Assembly: GCF_003444775.1 (NCBI RefSeq)
Contig: NZ_CP021081.1
Coordinates: forward strand, 546,001 to 610,000
Origin: Deinococcus ficus
GTDB taxonomy: Bacteria > Deinococcota > Deinococci > Deinococcales > Deinococcaceae
Reading direction: 5' to 3'
DNA: 64,000 nucleotides
Translations under genes and position numbers: made by a program
The notes under the pieces: generated by a model
Databases searched by the model: none
What the model was told of the DNA's origin: nothing
The model's input: the letters and a program-made list of their open reading frames with translations, nothing else
Part shown: piece after piece, positions 31,239-48,156 of the stretch
Layout of the letters: each line of letters opens with the position of its first letter
Position numbering within the stretch: position 1 is the first letter of the stretch

Positions 31239-33905
31239 ATGGCTCTTTCTATCGGTGACCGGCGCCTGGGCGCCATCCTGCTCGAACAGGGGTACATCAA
31301 CGACACGGACCTGCAAAAAGCCCTGTCCCGGCACGCCGAGGTGGGGGGCCGCCTCGCGGACGTCCTGATCGACACCGGCCTCGTCGCCGAGAAACGCATC
31401 GCGCGGGCGGTGGAGGAAGCGCTGGGGATTCCGCTGGTGAACCTCACCATCGTGAACCCGGACGTGGAGGCCCTCAAGCGCGTGCGCGCCGAGACGGCCA
31501 GCACCCACCACGCCTTCCCGTTCGCGGTGGAGGCCGGGAAGCTGCGCGTGGCCCTGGTGGATCCGCTCTCCACCGTGAGCATCGAGGCGCTGGAAGACGA
31601 CAGCAACATGGACATCGAGGTGTACCAGGCGCTGCGCAGCCAGATCCAGTGGGCGATCGCCACGCACTACCCCGAACTGAACCTGCCGGTCCCCGAGGCG
31701 GACGAGGCGCTGGGCGGCTCCCCGGTGGAGGAACGCATGGGGGACCGGCTGGTCTCCCGCGGCCTGATCACGAAAGAGCAGTTGCAGGCGGCGCTGGACG
31801 TGCAGGCGCAGACCGGGGACCTGCTGGGCGTCACGCTGGTGTCGCAGAAGGCCATCACCGAGGAGCAGCTGTACGAGTCCCTGGCCGAGCAGTACGGGTA
31901 CCCGTTCGTGCACAACCCCCGGGACTTCAACCCGTCGCAGGAGGTGCTGGGCTGCATGCTCCGCGCCGACGCGCTGCGCCTGAACGCCGTGCCGGTGGAC
32001 GACTCGGTGCTGTCCGTGACGGTCGTGACCAGCGACCCCACCAAGAAGGACGACATTCAGGCCGTGGTGGGCCGCCCGGTGAGCCTGGTGCTGACCCGCC
32101 CGCGCGACCTGGAGAACATGATCGAGCGCCTGTACCCGCAGCGCGGCCGGCTGGGCGAGGCGATGGTGAACGAGGGTGTGCTCTCCCGCGAGCAGCTGCG
32201 CGAGGCGCTGCAGGTGCAGGCCCGCGAGGGCAAGGTCAAGCCGCTGGGCGAGGTGATCATGGAACTCGGCTTCGCCGAGGAAGGCGAGATCAGCTCCGCG
32301 CTGGAAAAACAGAACTCCGGCGGGGGCCGCCTGGAGGACACGCTGGTGCAGTCCGGGAAGCTCAGCCCGGAGATGCTGGCCCGCTCGCTGGCCGCGCAGC
32401 TCGGCTACGATTTCCTGGACCCCATCCAGAACCCGCCGGACGCCGGGGTGATCAAGGAGATTCCCGAGCAGACCGCGCGGCGCTACTCGGTGATCCCGGT
32501 GCGCTACCAGGGCAACGCGATCGTGATCGCCATGAAGGACCCGCGCAACGTGTTCGCGCTGGACGACCTGAAACTCCTGACCGGGCGCGAGGTGATCCCG
32601 GCCGTGATGGCCGAGAAGGACATCACCCGCCTGATCGAGCGGTACTACGGCAGCAACGACATGGCCGCCCTGAACGAGCAGCTCAGCCAGGGCGGGAAGA
32701 AGGAAGCGGCCGAGGAGGTGGACCTCTCCGCCGGCCTGGACGACAATGCGGTCGTGCGCGTGGTGGACAGCCTGATCCGCGAGGCGGCGCTGCAGGACGT
32801 CAGCGACATTCACATCGAGCCGAGCGAGACGGCCGTGCGCGTCCGCTACCGCATCGACGGCGTGCTGCGCGAGCAGCCGCCCCTCCCGAAGGCCAGTGCG
32901 GCCAGCGTGCTGGCCCGCATCAAGATCCTGGGGCACCTGGACATCAGTGAGCGCCGCGTCCCGCAGGACGGCCGCGTGCGCTTCAAGAAAGGCAGCATCG
33001 ACATCGACCTGCGCCTGTCCACGCTGCCCACGGTGTACGGCGAGAAGGCCGTGATGCGCCTGCTGCAGAAGGCCAGCAACATTCCCGAGGTGGAACAGCT
33101 GGGATTCAGCGATTACAACATGCAGCGCTACAGCGACGTGATCCAGAAACCCAACGGGATCTTCCTGGTGACCGGCCCCACCGGGTCCGGGAAGTCCTTC
33201 ACGTCCTTCTCGACCCTCAAGCGCATCGCGGTGCCGGAGAAGAACACCACCACCATCGAGGACCCCGTCGAGTACGAGATTCCCGGGATCATCCAGTCGC
33301 AGGTGAACAACACCGCCGGCCTCACCTTCGCCCGCGCGCTGCGCGCCTTCCTGCGTCAGGACCCGGACATCATCTTCGTGGGGGAAATCCGCGACCAGGA
33401 AACCGCGAAGATCGCCGTGGAAGCGGCCCTGACCGGCCACCTGGTGCTCGCCACGCTGCACACCAACGACGCGCCCGGCGCGATCATCCGCCTGGACGAG
33501 ATGGGCGTGGAGCCCTTCAACATCAGCGCGTCCGTGGTGGGGGTGCTCGCTCAGCGCCTGGTGCGCCGCGTGTGCCAGGAGTGCAAACAGCCCACCAACG
33601 CCGACCCGGACGTCCTGCGCCGCCTGGGCATCACGGAAAAGGACATCCAGGGCGCGCACCTGATGCGCGGCGCCGGCTGCCCCCGCTGCGGCGGCACCGG
33701 GTACAAGGGCCGCATGGGCATCCACGAACTGATGGTGATCGACGAGCCCCTGCGCCACGCCATCGGGTCTGGGAAGACCGCCAGCGAGATCAAGGAGGTC
33801 GCCCTCACGCAGAGCGGCATGAAGACCCTCCGGCAGGACGGCATCGAGAAGGCCCTGGAGGGCCGCACCACCCTGGAAGAGGTCCTGGCCGTCACCAGCA
33901 ACTGA
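31239..33905 (+). CDS. pilB: Type IV pilus assembly ATPase PilB (PilF of Thermus)
   Basis: 888 aa, long like Thermus PilF. Residues ~1-480 hold three successive GSPII-type N-terminal domains, visible as repeats of LGAILLEQGYI, LVSRGLITKEQL and LGEAMVNEGVL. The ATPase has Walker A GPTGSGKS at 646-653, the Asp box and Walker B in DIIFVGEIRD, and zinc ligands C779, C782, C814 and C817. It powers pilus extension and, in Thermus, DNA uptake. It has a ribosome binding site GGAGGA and a TACCCT -10 at 31173-31178. pilT follows. Confidence 0.95.
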   Translation: MALSIGDRRLGAILLEQGYINDTDLQKALSRHAEVGGRLADVLIDTGLVAEKRIARAVEEALGIPLVNLTIVNPDVEALKRVRAETASTHHAFPFAVEAGKLRVALVDPLSTVSIEALEDDSNMDIEVYQALRSQIQWAIATHYPELNLPVPEADEALGGSPVEERMGDRLVSRGLITKEQLQAALDVQAQTGDLLGVTLVSQKAITEEQLYESLAEQYGYPFVHNPRDFNPSQEVLGCMLRADALRLNAVPVDDSVLSVTVVTSDPTKKDDIQAVVGRPVSLVLTRPRDLENMIERLYPQRGRLGEAMVNEGVLSREQLREALQVQAREGKVKPLGEVIMELGFAEEGEISSALEKQNSGGGRLEDTLVQSGKLSPEMLARSLAAQLGYDFLDPIQNPPDAGVIKEIPEQTARRYSVIPVRYQGNAIVIAMKDPRNVFALDDLKLLTGREVIPAVMAEKDITRLIERYYGSNDMAALNEQLSQGGKKEAAEEVDLSAGLDDNAVVRVVDSLIREAALQDVSDIHIEPSETAVRVRYRIDGVLREQPPLPKASAASVLARIKILGHLDISERRVPQDGRVRFKKGSIDIDLRLSTLPTVYGEKAVMRLLQKASNIPEVEQLGFSDYNMQRYSDVIQKPNGIFLVTGPTGSGKSFTSFSTLKRIAVPEKNTTTIEDPVEYEIPGIIQSQVNNTAGLTFARALRAFLRQDPDIIFVGEIRDQETAKIAVEAALTGHLVLATLHTNDAPGAIIRLDEMGVEPFNISASVVGVLAQRLVRRVCQECKQPTNADPDVLRRLGITEKDIQGAHLMRGAGCPRCGGTGYKGRMGIHELMVIDEPLRHAIGSGKTASEIKEVALTQSGMKTLRQDGIEKALEGRTTLEEVLAVTSN

Positions 33906-34032
33906 GCCCGCCCCGCTCGCCCGGCCCTCACCGGGAGTTCATCACAGGTCCGCCCCGCCGCACCCCCTACACTGCGCGTAGCCCCCTCACCCCGGCGCTC
34001 CCCCGGCGCCCCACCCCAGCGAGGACCCCCGC

Positions 34033-35307
<1,275 letters not shown>

Positions 35308-35327
35308 GCAGCCAGGATCATCAAAGC

Positions 35328-35356
35328 AAACGCCCCCGCCAAGTGCGGGGGCGTTT
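35328..35356. terminator. Bidirectional terminator between pilT and lon
   Basis: Perfect 12-bp stem AAACGCCCCCGC/GCGGGGGCGTTT with a 5-nt loop. The A/T ends give a short U-tract in both directions. Confidence 0.88.
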
Positions 35357-35370
35357 CATGTGCTCGGTCC

Positions 35371-37806
<2,436 letters not shown>

Positions 37807-37956
37807 GCTTGCTCCTTGAGGCTCTTGTGACTGCGCCGGGGCGCAGGGGAGATACGAGAGTGTGGCACGGGCGGGATAACACAAACGGCACCCCCGCCCA
37901 GGGTGTCCGGTGATTCTAGGAGCCTGGGCGGGACAGTGCTGTAATCTACGCTGCTA

Positions 37957-39761
<1,805 letters not shown>

Positions 39762-39899
39762 AACCTCCATTATCGCACGCCCGGCCATGAGCACCGTAAG
39801 CGAAGTGCACAGCGGCACTCCTATGGCCGGGAGCATGGAGGCGGCCTGAAGAGCCCAGATATCAGGTCGCCCGGGAGACTGGGGAGGCAGTGGCGTCGG

Positions 39900-40082
39900 T
39901 CAGCGCTTCAGAGGCATGCAGGCGATGGGCATGGGGGCCTCGCCGACGCGGGGGCAGGCGTCCACACCAGTCTTCTGAATGAGTTCCGGGCGGCTCTGGG
40001 CGCTGCCGAGGGTGCCGGCCAGGGTGATCAGCAGAAGGGCGGCGAGGGCGGCGGCGGGCAGCAGGGGAGAGCGGGAACGCAT
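39900..40082 (-). CDS. Small secreted protein
   Basis: 60 aa. A signal peptide (PLLPAAALAALLLITLAGTLGSAQS, cleavage near residue 29) leaves a 31-residue mature peptide with two cysteines (DACPR and IACMP) that could form a disulfide. GGAGG lies 6 nt before the ATG. It is divergent from the DUF2239 operon across a 111-bp spacer that holds the tandem repeat. Not recognised; found only because its signal peptide and ribosome binding site are clear. Confidence 0.55.
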   Translation of the reverse strand: MRSRSPLLPAAALAALLLITLAGTLGSAQSRPELIQKTGVDACPRVGEAPMPIACMPLKR

Positions 40083-40147
40083 GGTGCCTCCGGTACGTGG
40101 GGAGCGCTGTGGGCGTTCCGGGCTGGCGAGGTAGGCTATTCATATTA

Positions 40148-40193
40148 CCCGGGAGATATTGACCCAGGGATTTCGCCCGGGTACTATTTACCC
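40148..40193 (+). repeat. Two 18-bp direct repeats at the start of the DUF2239 operon
   Basis: CCCGGGNNNTATTNACCC occurs at 40148-40165 and again at 40176-40193, 28 bp apart start to start. The second copy ends right at the ATG, contains the inverted repeat GGGTA-N5-TACCC and includes the likely -10 TACTAT (40182-40187). A third partial TATTACCC begins at 40143. It looks like a pair of regulator sites overlapping a leaderless promoter. Confidence 0.65.
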
Positions 40194-40766
40194 ATGACCC
40201 CCGACCCCACCTACACCGCCTTCCAGGGCCAGCAGCGGCTGATCACCGGCCCCCTGCGCGACGTGCTCACCCACCTCAAAACACTGGTGGATTCCGGGCA
40301 GCGCAACCCCAACCACCTGCTGCTGATCTTCAACGACCAGACCGGACGGGTCGCGGACTTCAACCTGAACGGCACCCTCCAGCAGGTCCTGGACCGCGAG
40401 GCGCCGCTGCCCCGCACCGGCCCCGGCCGCCCGAAACTGGGCGTGGTGTCCCGCGAGGTCTCCCTGCTTCCCCGCCACTGGGAATGGCTGGAAAGCCACC
40501 CGAACGGCGCGTCCGCCGCGCTGCGCCGCCTGATCGACGAGGCCCGCAAGGCCGATCCGGCGGGTGAGCGCCGCCGGCAGGCCACCCTGCCCACCGACCG
40601 CTTCCTCACGGTGATGGGCGGCGACCTGCCCGGCGCGGAGGACGCCAGCCGCGCCCTGTACCAGGGGGACGGCCCCACCTTCCGCCGGCTGGTGCAGGGC
40701 TGGCCGGACGACATCCGCCAGCACGCCCTGCACCTGTCCGCCGGCGCGTTCGAGGACGACGCATGA
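40194..40766 (+). CDS. DUF2239-family protein
   Basis: 190 aa. The N-terminal half (TAFQGQQRLITGPLRDVLTHLKTLVDSG and LLIFNDQTGRVADFNLNGT) matches what I know of DUF2239. A basic region (RTGPGRPKLGVVSREVSLLPRHWEWL) resembles the GRPKLGV/VSREV stretch shared by this family, which may contact nucleic acid (inference). TACTAT lies 6 nt before the ATG. First gene of a three-gene operon; overlaps the GIY-YIG gene by 4 nt. Function unknown. Confidence 0.8.
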   Translation: MTPDPTYTAFQGQQRLITGPLRDVLTHLKTLVDSGQRNPNHLLLIFNDQTGRVADFNLNGTLQQVLDREAPLPRTGPGRPKLGVVSREVSLLPRHWEWLESHPNGASAALRRLIDEARKADPAGERRRQATLPTDRFLTVMGGDLPGAEDASRALYQGDGPTFRRLVQGWPDDIRQHALHLSAGAFEDDA

Positions 40767-41083
40767 CCCGCGCCTACAAGGGCTTCACGCCGCGGATGGG
40801 CGTGTACCGCGTCACGCACGTGCCCAGCGGCCGCACCCTGCTGGGCCACAGCACGCACGTGGAAGGCCTGCTCAACCGCTTCCGCTTCCAGCTGACGCAC
40901 GGCTCGCACGCGAACCGGGCCATGCAGCGCGACTGGCAGGCCACCGGCCCGGACAGTTTCACCTTCGAGGTGCTGGACGACATCACCCCGACCACCCCCG
41001 GCGAGGAACCCGTGGACGACCTCAAGGAGCTGCTGAGCCTATGGCAGGAGAAACTGAACATTCCCCCCGGCCTCCAGTACTGA
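40763..41083 (+). CDS. GIY-YIG-like domain protein
   Basis: 106 aa single domain. The GIY element is GVY at residues 13-15, but the YIG element is LLG (26-28), so the second catalytic Tyr is missing. Basic residues (LNRFRFQLTHGSHANRAMQRDW) and a Glu in FTFEVLDD (E69) fit the rest of the fold. It may bind DNA without cutting, or be a divergent nuclease. It overlaps DUF2239 upstream by 4 nt and the repeat-protein gene downstream by 43 nt. Confidence 0.75.
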   Translation: MTRAYKGFTPRMGVYRVTHVPSGRTLLGHSTHVEGLLNRFRFQLTHGSHANRAMQRDWQATGPDSFTFEVLDDITPTTPGEEPVDDLKELLSLWQEKLNIPPGLQY

Positions 41084-41661
41084 CCGCGCGGTCCACCGCG
41101 GACGAACTCGCCAGCCTGTCCCTCAGCGCCGACCCCGCCGTGCGGGCCGCGGTGGCCGTGCACCCCAACACCACGCCGTACATCCTGGGCACCCTCGCCG
41201 CGGACTTCCCGGCCGAGGTGCTGCGCAACCCGGCCCTGCCACTGCTGCGCCTCGCGAACCCGCGCTTCATGACCGGCTGGCCGCAGGCGGGCCTGATCGC
41301 CCTGGTGCGCCACCCGGACGCGCCCGCCTGGCTGCGCGCCCTGGCCCTGACCCATCCCCGCACCGAGTACCAGGTGGCGGTTGCCTCGCACCCGGCCCTG
41401 ACCGCCGCGGAGCGCGCGCAACTGGCCGCGCACCCGGCGTGGCTGGTCCGCGCCCGCATCGCCGCGCGGCCGGACACGCCCCCGGACCTGCTGGACGCCT
41501 TCGCGCACGACCCAGATTACGGGGTGCGCCTCGCGGCCGCGTCCCGCCCGGACCTGCCCGAACGCAGCGTCGCGGCCCTGCTGAGCGACCCCTCACGGCT
41601 GGTGCAGCAGGTGATGCGCCAGACCCTGGGCGCGCCCAGCGCGTCCCGGCGGCCGGGCTGA
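41041..41661 (+). CDS. Leucine-rich-variant/HEAT-like repeat protein
   Basis: 206 aa. Short helical repeats of about 22-24 residues recur: LSADPAVRAAVAVHP, LLRLANPRFMT, ALTHPRTEYQVAVASHP, LAAHPAWLVRARIAARP, FAHDPDYGVRLAAASRP and LLSDPSRLVQQVMRQ. The DP.VR.AVA.HP pattern is that of LRV repeats, which act as protein-binding scaffolds. ATG 41041 lies inside the preceding gene, with AAGGAG 11 nt upstream. Third gene of the DUF2239 operon. Confidence 0.75.
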   Translation: MAGETEHSPRPPVLTARSTADELASLSLSADPAVRAAVAVHPNTTPYILGTLAADFPAEVLRNPALPLLRLANPRFMTGWPQAGLIALVRHPDAPAWLRALALTHPRTEYQVAVASHPALTAAERAQLAAHPAWLVRARIAARPDTPPDLLDAFAHDPDYGVRLAAASRPDLPERSVAALLSDPSRLVQQVMRQTLGAPSASRRPG

Positions 41662-41764
41662 GCCGCGCCTCATGCGGCGGCCTACACTGAAAGCAGAAGG
41701 GGACGCCGCTCCTCGACCATCCGGGTGGGGACCACGCGCCGCTTCGTTTGCCCTGGAGGAGACT

Positions 41765-42157
41765 ATGACCGCGAAGACCGCCGCTCAGATGGTGCAGGAA
41801 GCCAGGCAACGCGTCGAGAATCTCACTGTGGCCCAGGTGGCCCGGGAGATGCAGGAGGACGGTGCCCTGCTGGTCGATATCCGGGAGCCCGGGGAGGACC
41901 AGAAGGAAGGCGTGATTCCGGGGGCGATCGCCGCGCCGCGCGGCATGCTGGAATTCTGGGCGGATCCCAGCAGCCCTTACCACCGCAGTGAGTTCAGCCC
42001 GGACCGCCGCGTGATCCTGCACTGCGCGTCCGGGGGGCGCTCGGCGCTGGCGGCCGACACGCTGCGGCAGCTGGGGTACAGCCGGGTCGCGCACCTGGAC
42101 GGCGGGATCCGCGCTTGGGCGCAGGAGGGTCAGCCGGTCAGCCGGCCCGGCACCTGA
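41765..42157 (+). CDS. Rhodanese-domain sulfurtransferase
   Basis: 130 aa single rhodanese domain. The active-site loop is HCASGGRS with Cys87, and the structural DIREPGE and HLDGGIRAW segments are standard. It would carry persulfide sulfur from a donor to an acceptor in the cytoplasm; the partner is unknown. ATG 41765 has GGAGGAG 4 nt upstream. TACACT near 41682 may be its promoter, giving a leader of about 75 nt. Confidence 0.9.
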   Translation: MTAKTAAQMVQEARQRVENLTVAQVAREMQEDGALLVDIREPGEDQKEGVIPGAIAAPRGMLEFWADPSSPYHRSEFSPDRRVILHCASGGRSALAADTLRQLGYSRVAHLDGGIRAWAQEGQPVSRPGT

Positions 42158-42192
42158 TTTCTTGCACTGATTCCCTTCCGCTGCAACGAAAA

Positions 42193-42216
42193 ACCCCCAG
42201 CCCTGCGGCTGGGGGT
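42193..42216 (-). terminator. Terminator after rplL
   Basis: 10-bp stem ACCCCCAGCC/GGCTGGGGGT with a 4-nt loop. On the minus strand it is followed by a T-run. It closes the ribosomal-protein operon. Confidence 0.88.
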
Positions 42217-42236
42217 GCACTCCGGTGGGAGACGAG

Positions 42237-42602
<366 letters not shown>

Positions 42603-42659
42603 GTTGTGTTCCTCCGGGATTGGATTGGTGTGGTGCGCTGGAAGGTGAGGCCGGGCCGG

Positions 42660-43163
42660 TTAGGCGCTCTGGCCTTCGCCTTCGAGTTTGTCTTTGTACG
42701 CTTCGAGGATGCCCACGAAGTTGCTGAGGTGCGCGCTGAGCACGCCGACCAGTTCGGCCTGAAGCTGCTGCTTGCTGCCGAGGCTGGCGAGGCGTTCGAC
42801 GACCTTCACGTCAACCTTGTTGCCTTCCACGAACCCGCCCTTGACGGCGGGGATGCCCTTGTCGTTGCCTTTGGCCGCGTCAGACAGGGCCTTGGCGACG
42901 CCGGCGGGGTCTTCCTGGGCGAGCACCAGAGCGCTGGGGCCCTTGAGTTCGCCGGTGAAGTCCTTGCCGCCGTCTTGCAGGGCGAGGTTGATCAGGGTGT
43001 TCTTGGCAACGATGAGCTGCCCGCCCTTCTCGCGGATGTCCTTACGCAGTTTGCTCAGCTGTCCGGCGGTCAGGCCCTGGTAGTCGACCACGTAGAACGT
43101 GTCGATGCCCGTGAGGCTGCCTTTGAGGCTGCTGAGGGTCTGCTGGTTCTTTTCGTTCGCCAC
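42660..43163 (-). CDS. rplJ: Ribosomal protein uL10
   Basis: 167 aa. It anchors L12 dimers to the 50S stalk; the L12-binding C-terminal helix is [27 protein letters not shown] start at 43163 behind AAGGAGGT. It lies 57 nt before rplL. The 206-nt upstream region is the usual place for an L10 leader that is bound by L10-L12 for autoregulation. Confidence 0.97.
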   Translation of the reverse strand: MANEKNQQTLSSLKGSLTGIDTFYVVDYQGLTAGQLSKLRKDIREKGGQLIVAKNTLINLALQDGGKDFTGELKGPSALVLAQEDPAGVAKALSDAAKGNDKGIPAVKGGFVEGNKVDVKVVERLASLGSKQQLQAELVGVLSAHLSNFVGILEAYKDKLEGEGQSA

Positions 43164-43369
<206 letters not shown>

Positions 43370-44063
43370 TTACGCCTGGGCGCCGCTGCTCAGGGTCAGC
43401 GGAATGCTGGGGCCCATGGTGGTGGTCAGGTACGCGCTGCGCAGGAAGGTGCCCTTGGCGCTGCCGGGTTTGGCGGCTTCCAGGGCGCTCAGCAGCGCAC
43501 CGAAGTTCGCGCTGAGGTTGCCTGCGTCGAAGCTGGCCTTGCCGATGGGGGCGTGCACGACGCCGGTCTTGTCGTTGCGGAACTCGATCCGGCCGGCCTT
43601 GAGGCCCTTGACCATGCCGCTCACGTCGGGACCCACGGTGCCGCTCTTGGGGTTGGGCAGCAGGCCGCGCGGCCCGAGCAGACGGGCGAGCTTCTGGCCG
43701 ATCTGGGCCATCATGTCAGGGGTCGCCACGACGGCGTCGAAGTCCATGAACCCGCCGGCGATGCGCTCGATCAGGTCCTCGCTGCCGACCACGTCGGCGC
43801 CAGCGGCCTCGGCGGCCTGCACGTTCTCACCCTTGGTGATCACGGCGACGCGCACGGTGCGGCCGGTGCCGTGGGGCAGCGCGACGGTGCCGCGCACGTT
43901 CTGGTCGCTCTTGCGGGGATCGATGCCGAGGCGGAAGTGCACTTCGACGGTCTCGTCGAACTTCGCCGTGGCGATCTCCTTGACCAGCGCAGCGGCTTCG
44001 TCAATGGTGTACTGCTTGTCGCGGTCGACCTTGCCCACCAGGGCCTTGTAACGCTTGCCGTGC

Positions 44064-44071
<8 letters not shown>
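43370..44071 (-). CDS. rplA: Ribosomal protein uL1
   Basis: 233 aa, standard length. It forms the L1 stalk that handles E-site tRNA and autoregulates in many species. Characteristic segments are [36 protein letters not shown] and [18 protein letters not shown]. It overlaps the rplK stop by 8 nt. Confidence 0.98.
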
Positions 44072-44498
<427 letters not shown>

Positions 44499-44622
44499 GC
44501 GTGTGCCTCCTTAGCTCCCCCAGCCGGTCAATCTCAGGTGGTCTGGGGTGCTGGCGCTAAGTTCCGTCGTTGTCCCGGGTCGGCCCCGGGGTGACAGCAA
44601 CTTTTCTACTTTACTTCACCCG

Positions 44623-44646
44623 CCCCCTCCTGCCAAGAGGAGGGGG
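44623..44646 (-). terminator. Hairpin between nusG and rplK
   Basis: Perfect 9-bp stem CCCCCTCCT/AGGAGGGGG with a 6-nt loop, just after the nusG stop. There is no T-run on the minus strand, so it may be a partial terminator or a processing site. Confidence 0.5.
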
Positions 44647-44652
44647 AAAGGC

Positions 44653-45231
44653 TTACTTGCTGACCTGCGAGAAGTCCAGTTCCACCGGCGTTTCACGGCC
44701 GAAGATGCTGACCAGCACCTTGACCTTCGCCTGCGGAATGTTCACCTCGCTGACCACGCCGCTGAAGTCCGCGAAGGGCCCGCTGGTCACGCGGACCATG
44801 TCGCCGGCCTTCAGGTCGATCTTCACGCGCGGCGCGCTGACCTCTTCCTGCACGGGCTGGCGGGCCACGCCCACCGACGCGAGCAGGCGCTCCACTTCCT
44901 CCGGGGAGAGGGGCACGGGACGCGTGGCGGTGCCGACGAAGCCGGTCACGCCGCTGGTGCCGCGCACCACTTCCCACGACTCGCCCAGTTCACCGGGCGC
45001 GTCGTCGTCTTCGACGTCCATCTGCACGAAGACGTACCCGGGGAAGAGCAGGCGCTCGACCTCTTCCTTCTTGCCGCCCTCGCGCAGCTCGACAGCTTTT
45101 TCCTTGGGCTGAAGCACCTGGAAGATCTTGGTGCCGCGCATGCCGAGCTTGGTGGCGCGTTCCATCAGGTGCTGCTGCACGCGGTCTTCCTGACCCACGT
45201 AGGTGTGCACGGCGTACCACTCGATGCTCAC
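44653..45231 (-). CDS. nusG: Transcription elongation/antitermination factor NusG
   Basis: 192 aa. The NGN domain (about residues 1-125) binds the RNA polymerase clamp: [18 protein letters not shown] and [13 protein letters not shown]. The KOW domain (about 137-190) begins at [23 protein letters not shown] and can bind Rho or S10. GTG start at 45231 overlaps the secE stop (GTGA). Standard secE-nusG pair. Confidence 0.97.
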   Translation of the reverse strand: MSIEWYAVHTYVGQEDRVQQHLMERATKLGMRGTKIFQVLQPKEKAVELREGGKKEEVERLLFPGYVFVQMDVEDDDAPGELGESWEVVRGTSGVTGFVGTATRPVPLSPEEVERLLASVGVARQPVQEEVSAPRVKIDLKAGDMVRVTSGPFADFSGVVSEVNIPQAKVKVLVSIFGRETPVELDFSQVSK

Positions 45232-45407
45232 GAGAGCACCGCCTTGATCGCCGAGCCGAACAGGAAGTCAAGCGCGAAGATGATCAGGGTCAGGCCGATC
45301 ACGAAGATCAGCACAGCCTGCGTGCCTTCGATGACCTGCTGCCGCGTGGGCCACGAAACGCGGGAGAGTTCCGCACGGGAGTCCCGCAAGTACTGCGTTA
45401 AGTTCAT
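45228..45407 (-). CDS. secE: Preprotein translocase subunit SecE
   Basis: 59 aa single-helix form. It begins [20 protein letters not shown], where [10 protein letters not shown] is the conserved amphipathic motif. One membrane helix ([20 protein letters not shown]) and a short tail follow. It clamps SecY in the Sec channel. ATG 45407; the stop overlaps nusG by 4 nt. It is one of two very short genes in this block. Confidence 0.95.
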   Translation of the reverse strand: MNLTQYLRDSRAELSRVSWPTRQQVIEGTQAVLIFVIGLTLIIFALDFLFGSAIKAVLS

Positions 45408-45486
45408 GTGGTCACCTTCGAAGAGAGGCGAGGGCCGATGTTACCGCCAGTCGCAGCCGCCCGGAACCCGGGGGCCGCGGGCGGAA

Positions 45487-45654
<168 letters not shown>

Positions 45655-45758
45655 GATCGGTGCTCCTTTACGCAGGGTGCCTGCCCCCTGGGGGCGTGCC
45701 GCGCCTGCTCCCAGCGCCCACTTCCGGTGCTTCAGTGGGTTGAAGAACGCTGGTAAAA

Positions 45759-45776
45759 GCCCGCCGTCTGGCGGGC
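45759..45776 (-). terminator. Terminator-like hairpin in the rpmG leader (possible attenuator)
   Basis: Minus strand GCCCGCC-AGAC-GGCGGGC followed by TTTT, beginning only a few nt after the predicted start site. It lies upstream of rpmG-secE-nusG, so it could reduce read-through into the operon. Confidence 0.55.
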
Positions 45777-45785
45777 AACATTCGA

Positions 45786-45814
45786 AGTATACGGGCCCAG
45801 GCCCCAGGTGTCCA
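45786..45814 (-). promoter_or_regulatory. Promoter of rpmG-secE-nusG
   Basis: -35 TGGACA (45809-45814), 17-nt spacer, -10 TATACT (45786-45791) on the minus strand. Confidence 0.7.
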
Positions 45815-45994
45815 CCACAGACAGGACTTCAGCCGGGATTCGCGCGCTTCCGCCGCCATTCCTCTCCCGATGCAGGCCGCGTTCAGCGGGGTTCACCACG
45901 TGAGGCCACTGGACTCCGCCCAGCCAGATCACAGAACGGCTGGCTGGCCTGTGGCAGGGGAGACAGCCTCCGCCATCAACTGACTCTTTCCAAT

Positions 45995-46024
45995 GAGAAA
46001 GGAGGCCTCACGGCCTCCTTTCTC
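45995..46024 (-). terminator. Terminator after tuf
   Basis: Perfect 13-bp stem GAGAAAGGAGGCC/GGCCTCCTTTCTC with a 4-nt loop, 17 nt past the tuf stop. Confidence 0.85.
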
Positions 46025-46040
46025 GCTGAGAACGTCAGCG

Positions 46041-47258
<1,218 letters not shown>

Positions 47259-47400
47259 GATGCTTTCCTCCTGAGTGTGGAACTGCCTGGGCCTCGTGGC
47301 CTGTTCAGGCAAGCCTTGCCAGTTTACTCGCCTGCGCCGCGTACGGCTAGAGCTGCCGCGCTGTGCAGGCAGGCGTGGGCCACTCACGTGGCCTTGAGAG

Positions 47401-47433
47401 AACCCGCAGCCTGCACGGGGCGGGCTGCGGGTT
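47401..47433 (-). terminator. Hairpin between tRNA-Thr(GGT) and tuf
   Basis: 11-bp stem AACCCGCAGCC/GGCTGCGGGTT with an 11-nt loop, followed on the minus strand by TTCTCTC. It may be a partial terminator or an RNase processing signal between the tRNAs and tuf. Confidence 0.5.
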
Positions 47434-47439
47434 TCGGTG

Positions 47440-47514
<75 letters not shown>

Positions 47515-47518
47515 GACT

Positions 47519-47597
<79 letters not shown>

Positions 47598-47602
47598 AAT
47601 CG

Positions 47603-47690
<88 letters not shown>

Positions 47691-47713
47691 TTGTCACATT
47701 CCGCAAAGAACAT

Positions 47714-48156
<443 letters not shown>

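Larger units (their letters stand above)
45655..46040 (-). other. Region between tuf and rpmG
   Basis: 386 nt without a gene. It holds the tuf terminator (45995-46024), the rpmG promoter (45786-45814), a hairpin directly after the start site (45759-45776) and a ~125-nt leader. I looked for a tRNA-Trp, which sits near secE in some bacteria, and found none. Confidence 0.6.

Noticed and set aside
30534..33758. 1074-codon minus-strand open frame opposite pilB
   Set aside because: Antisense shadow of yqeG and pilB with the same compositional bias and no recognisable motif.
37807..37956. Heat-shock (sigma-32-like) promoter of lon
   Set aside because: The 150-nt clpX-lon gap has TATCTC-like and TTGTGT-like pieces but not with convincing spacing or consensus.
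45408..45486. tRNA-Trp between secE and rpmG
   Set aside because: Seen near secE in some bacteria, but no cloverleaf or CCA end can be formed in the 79 nt.
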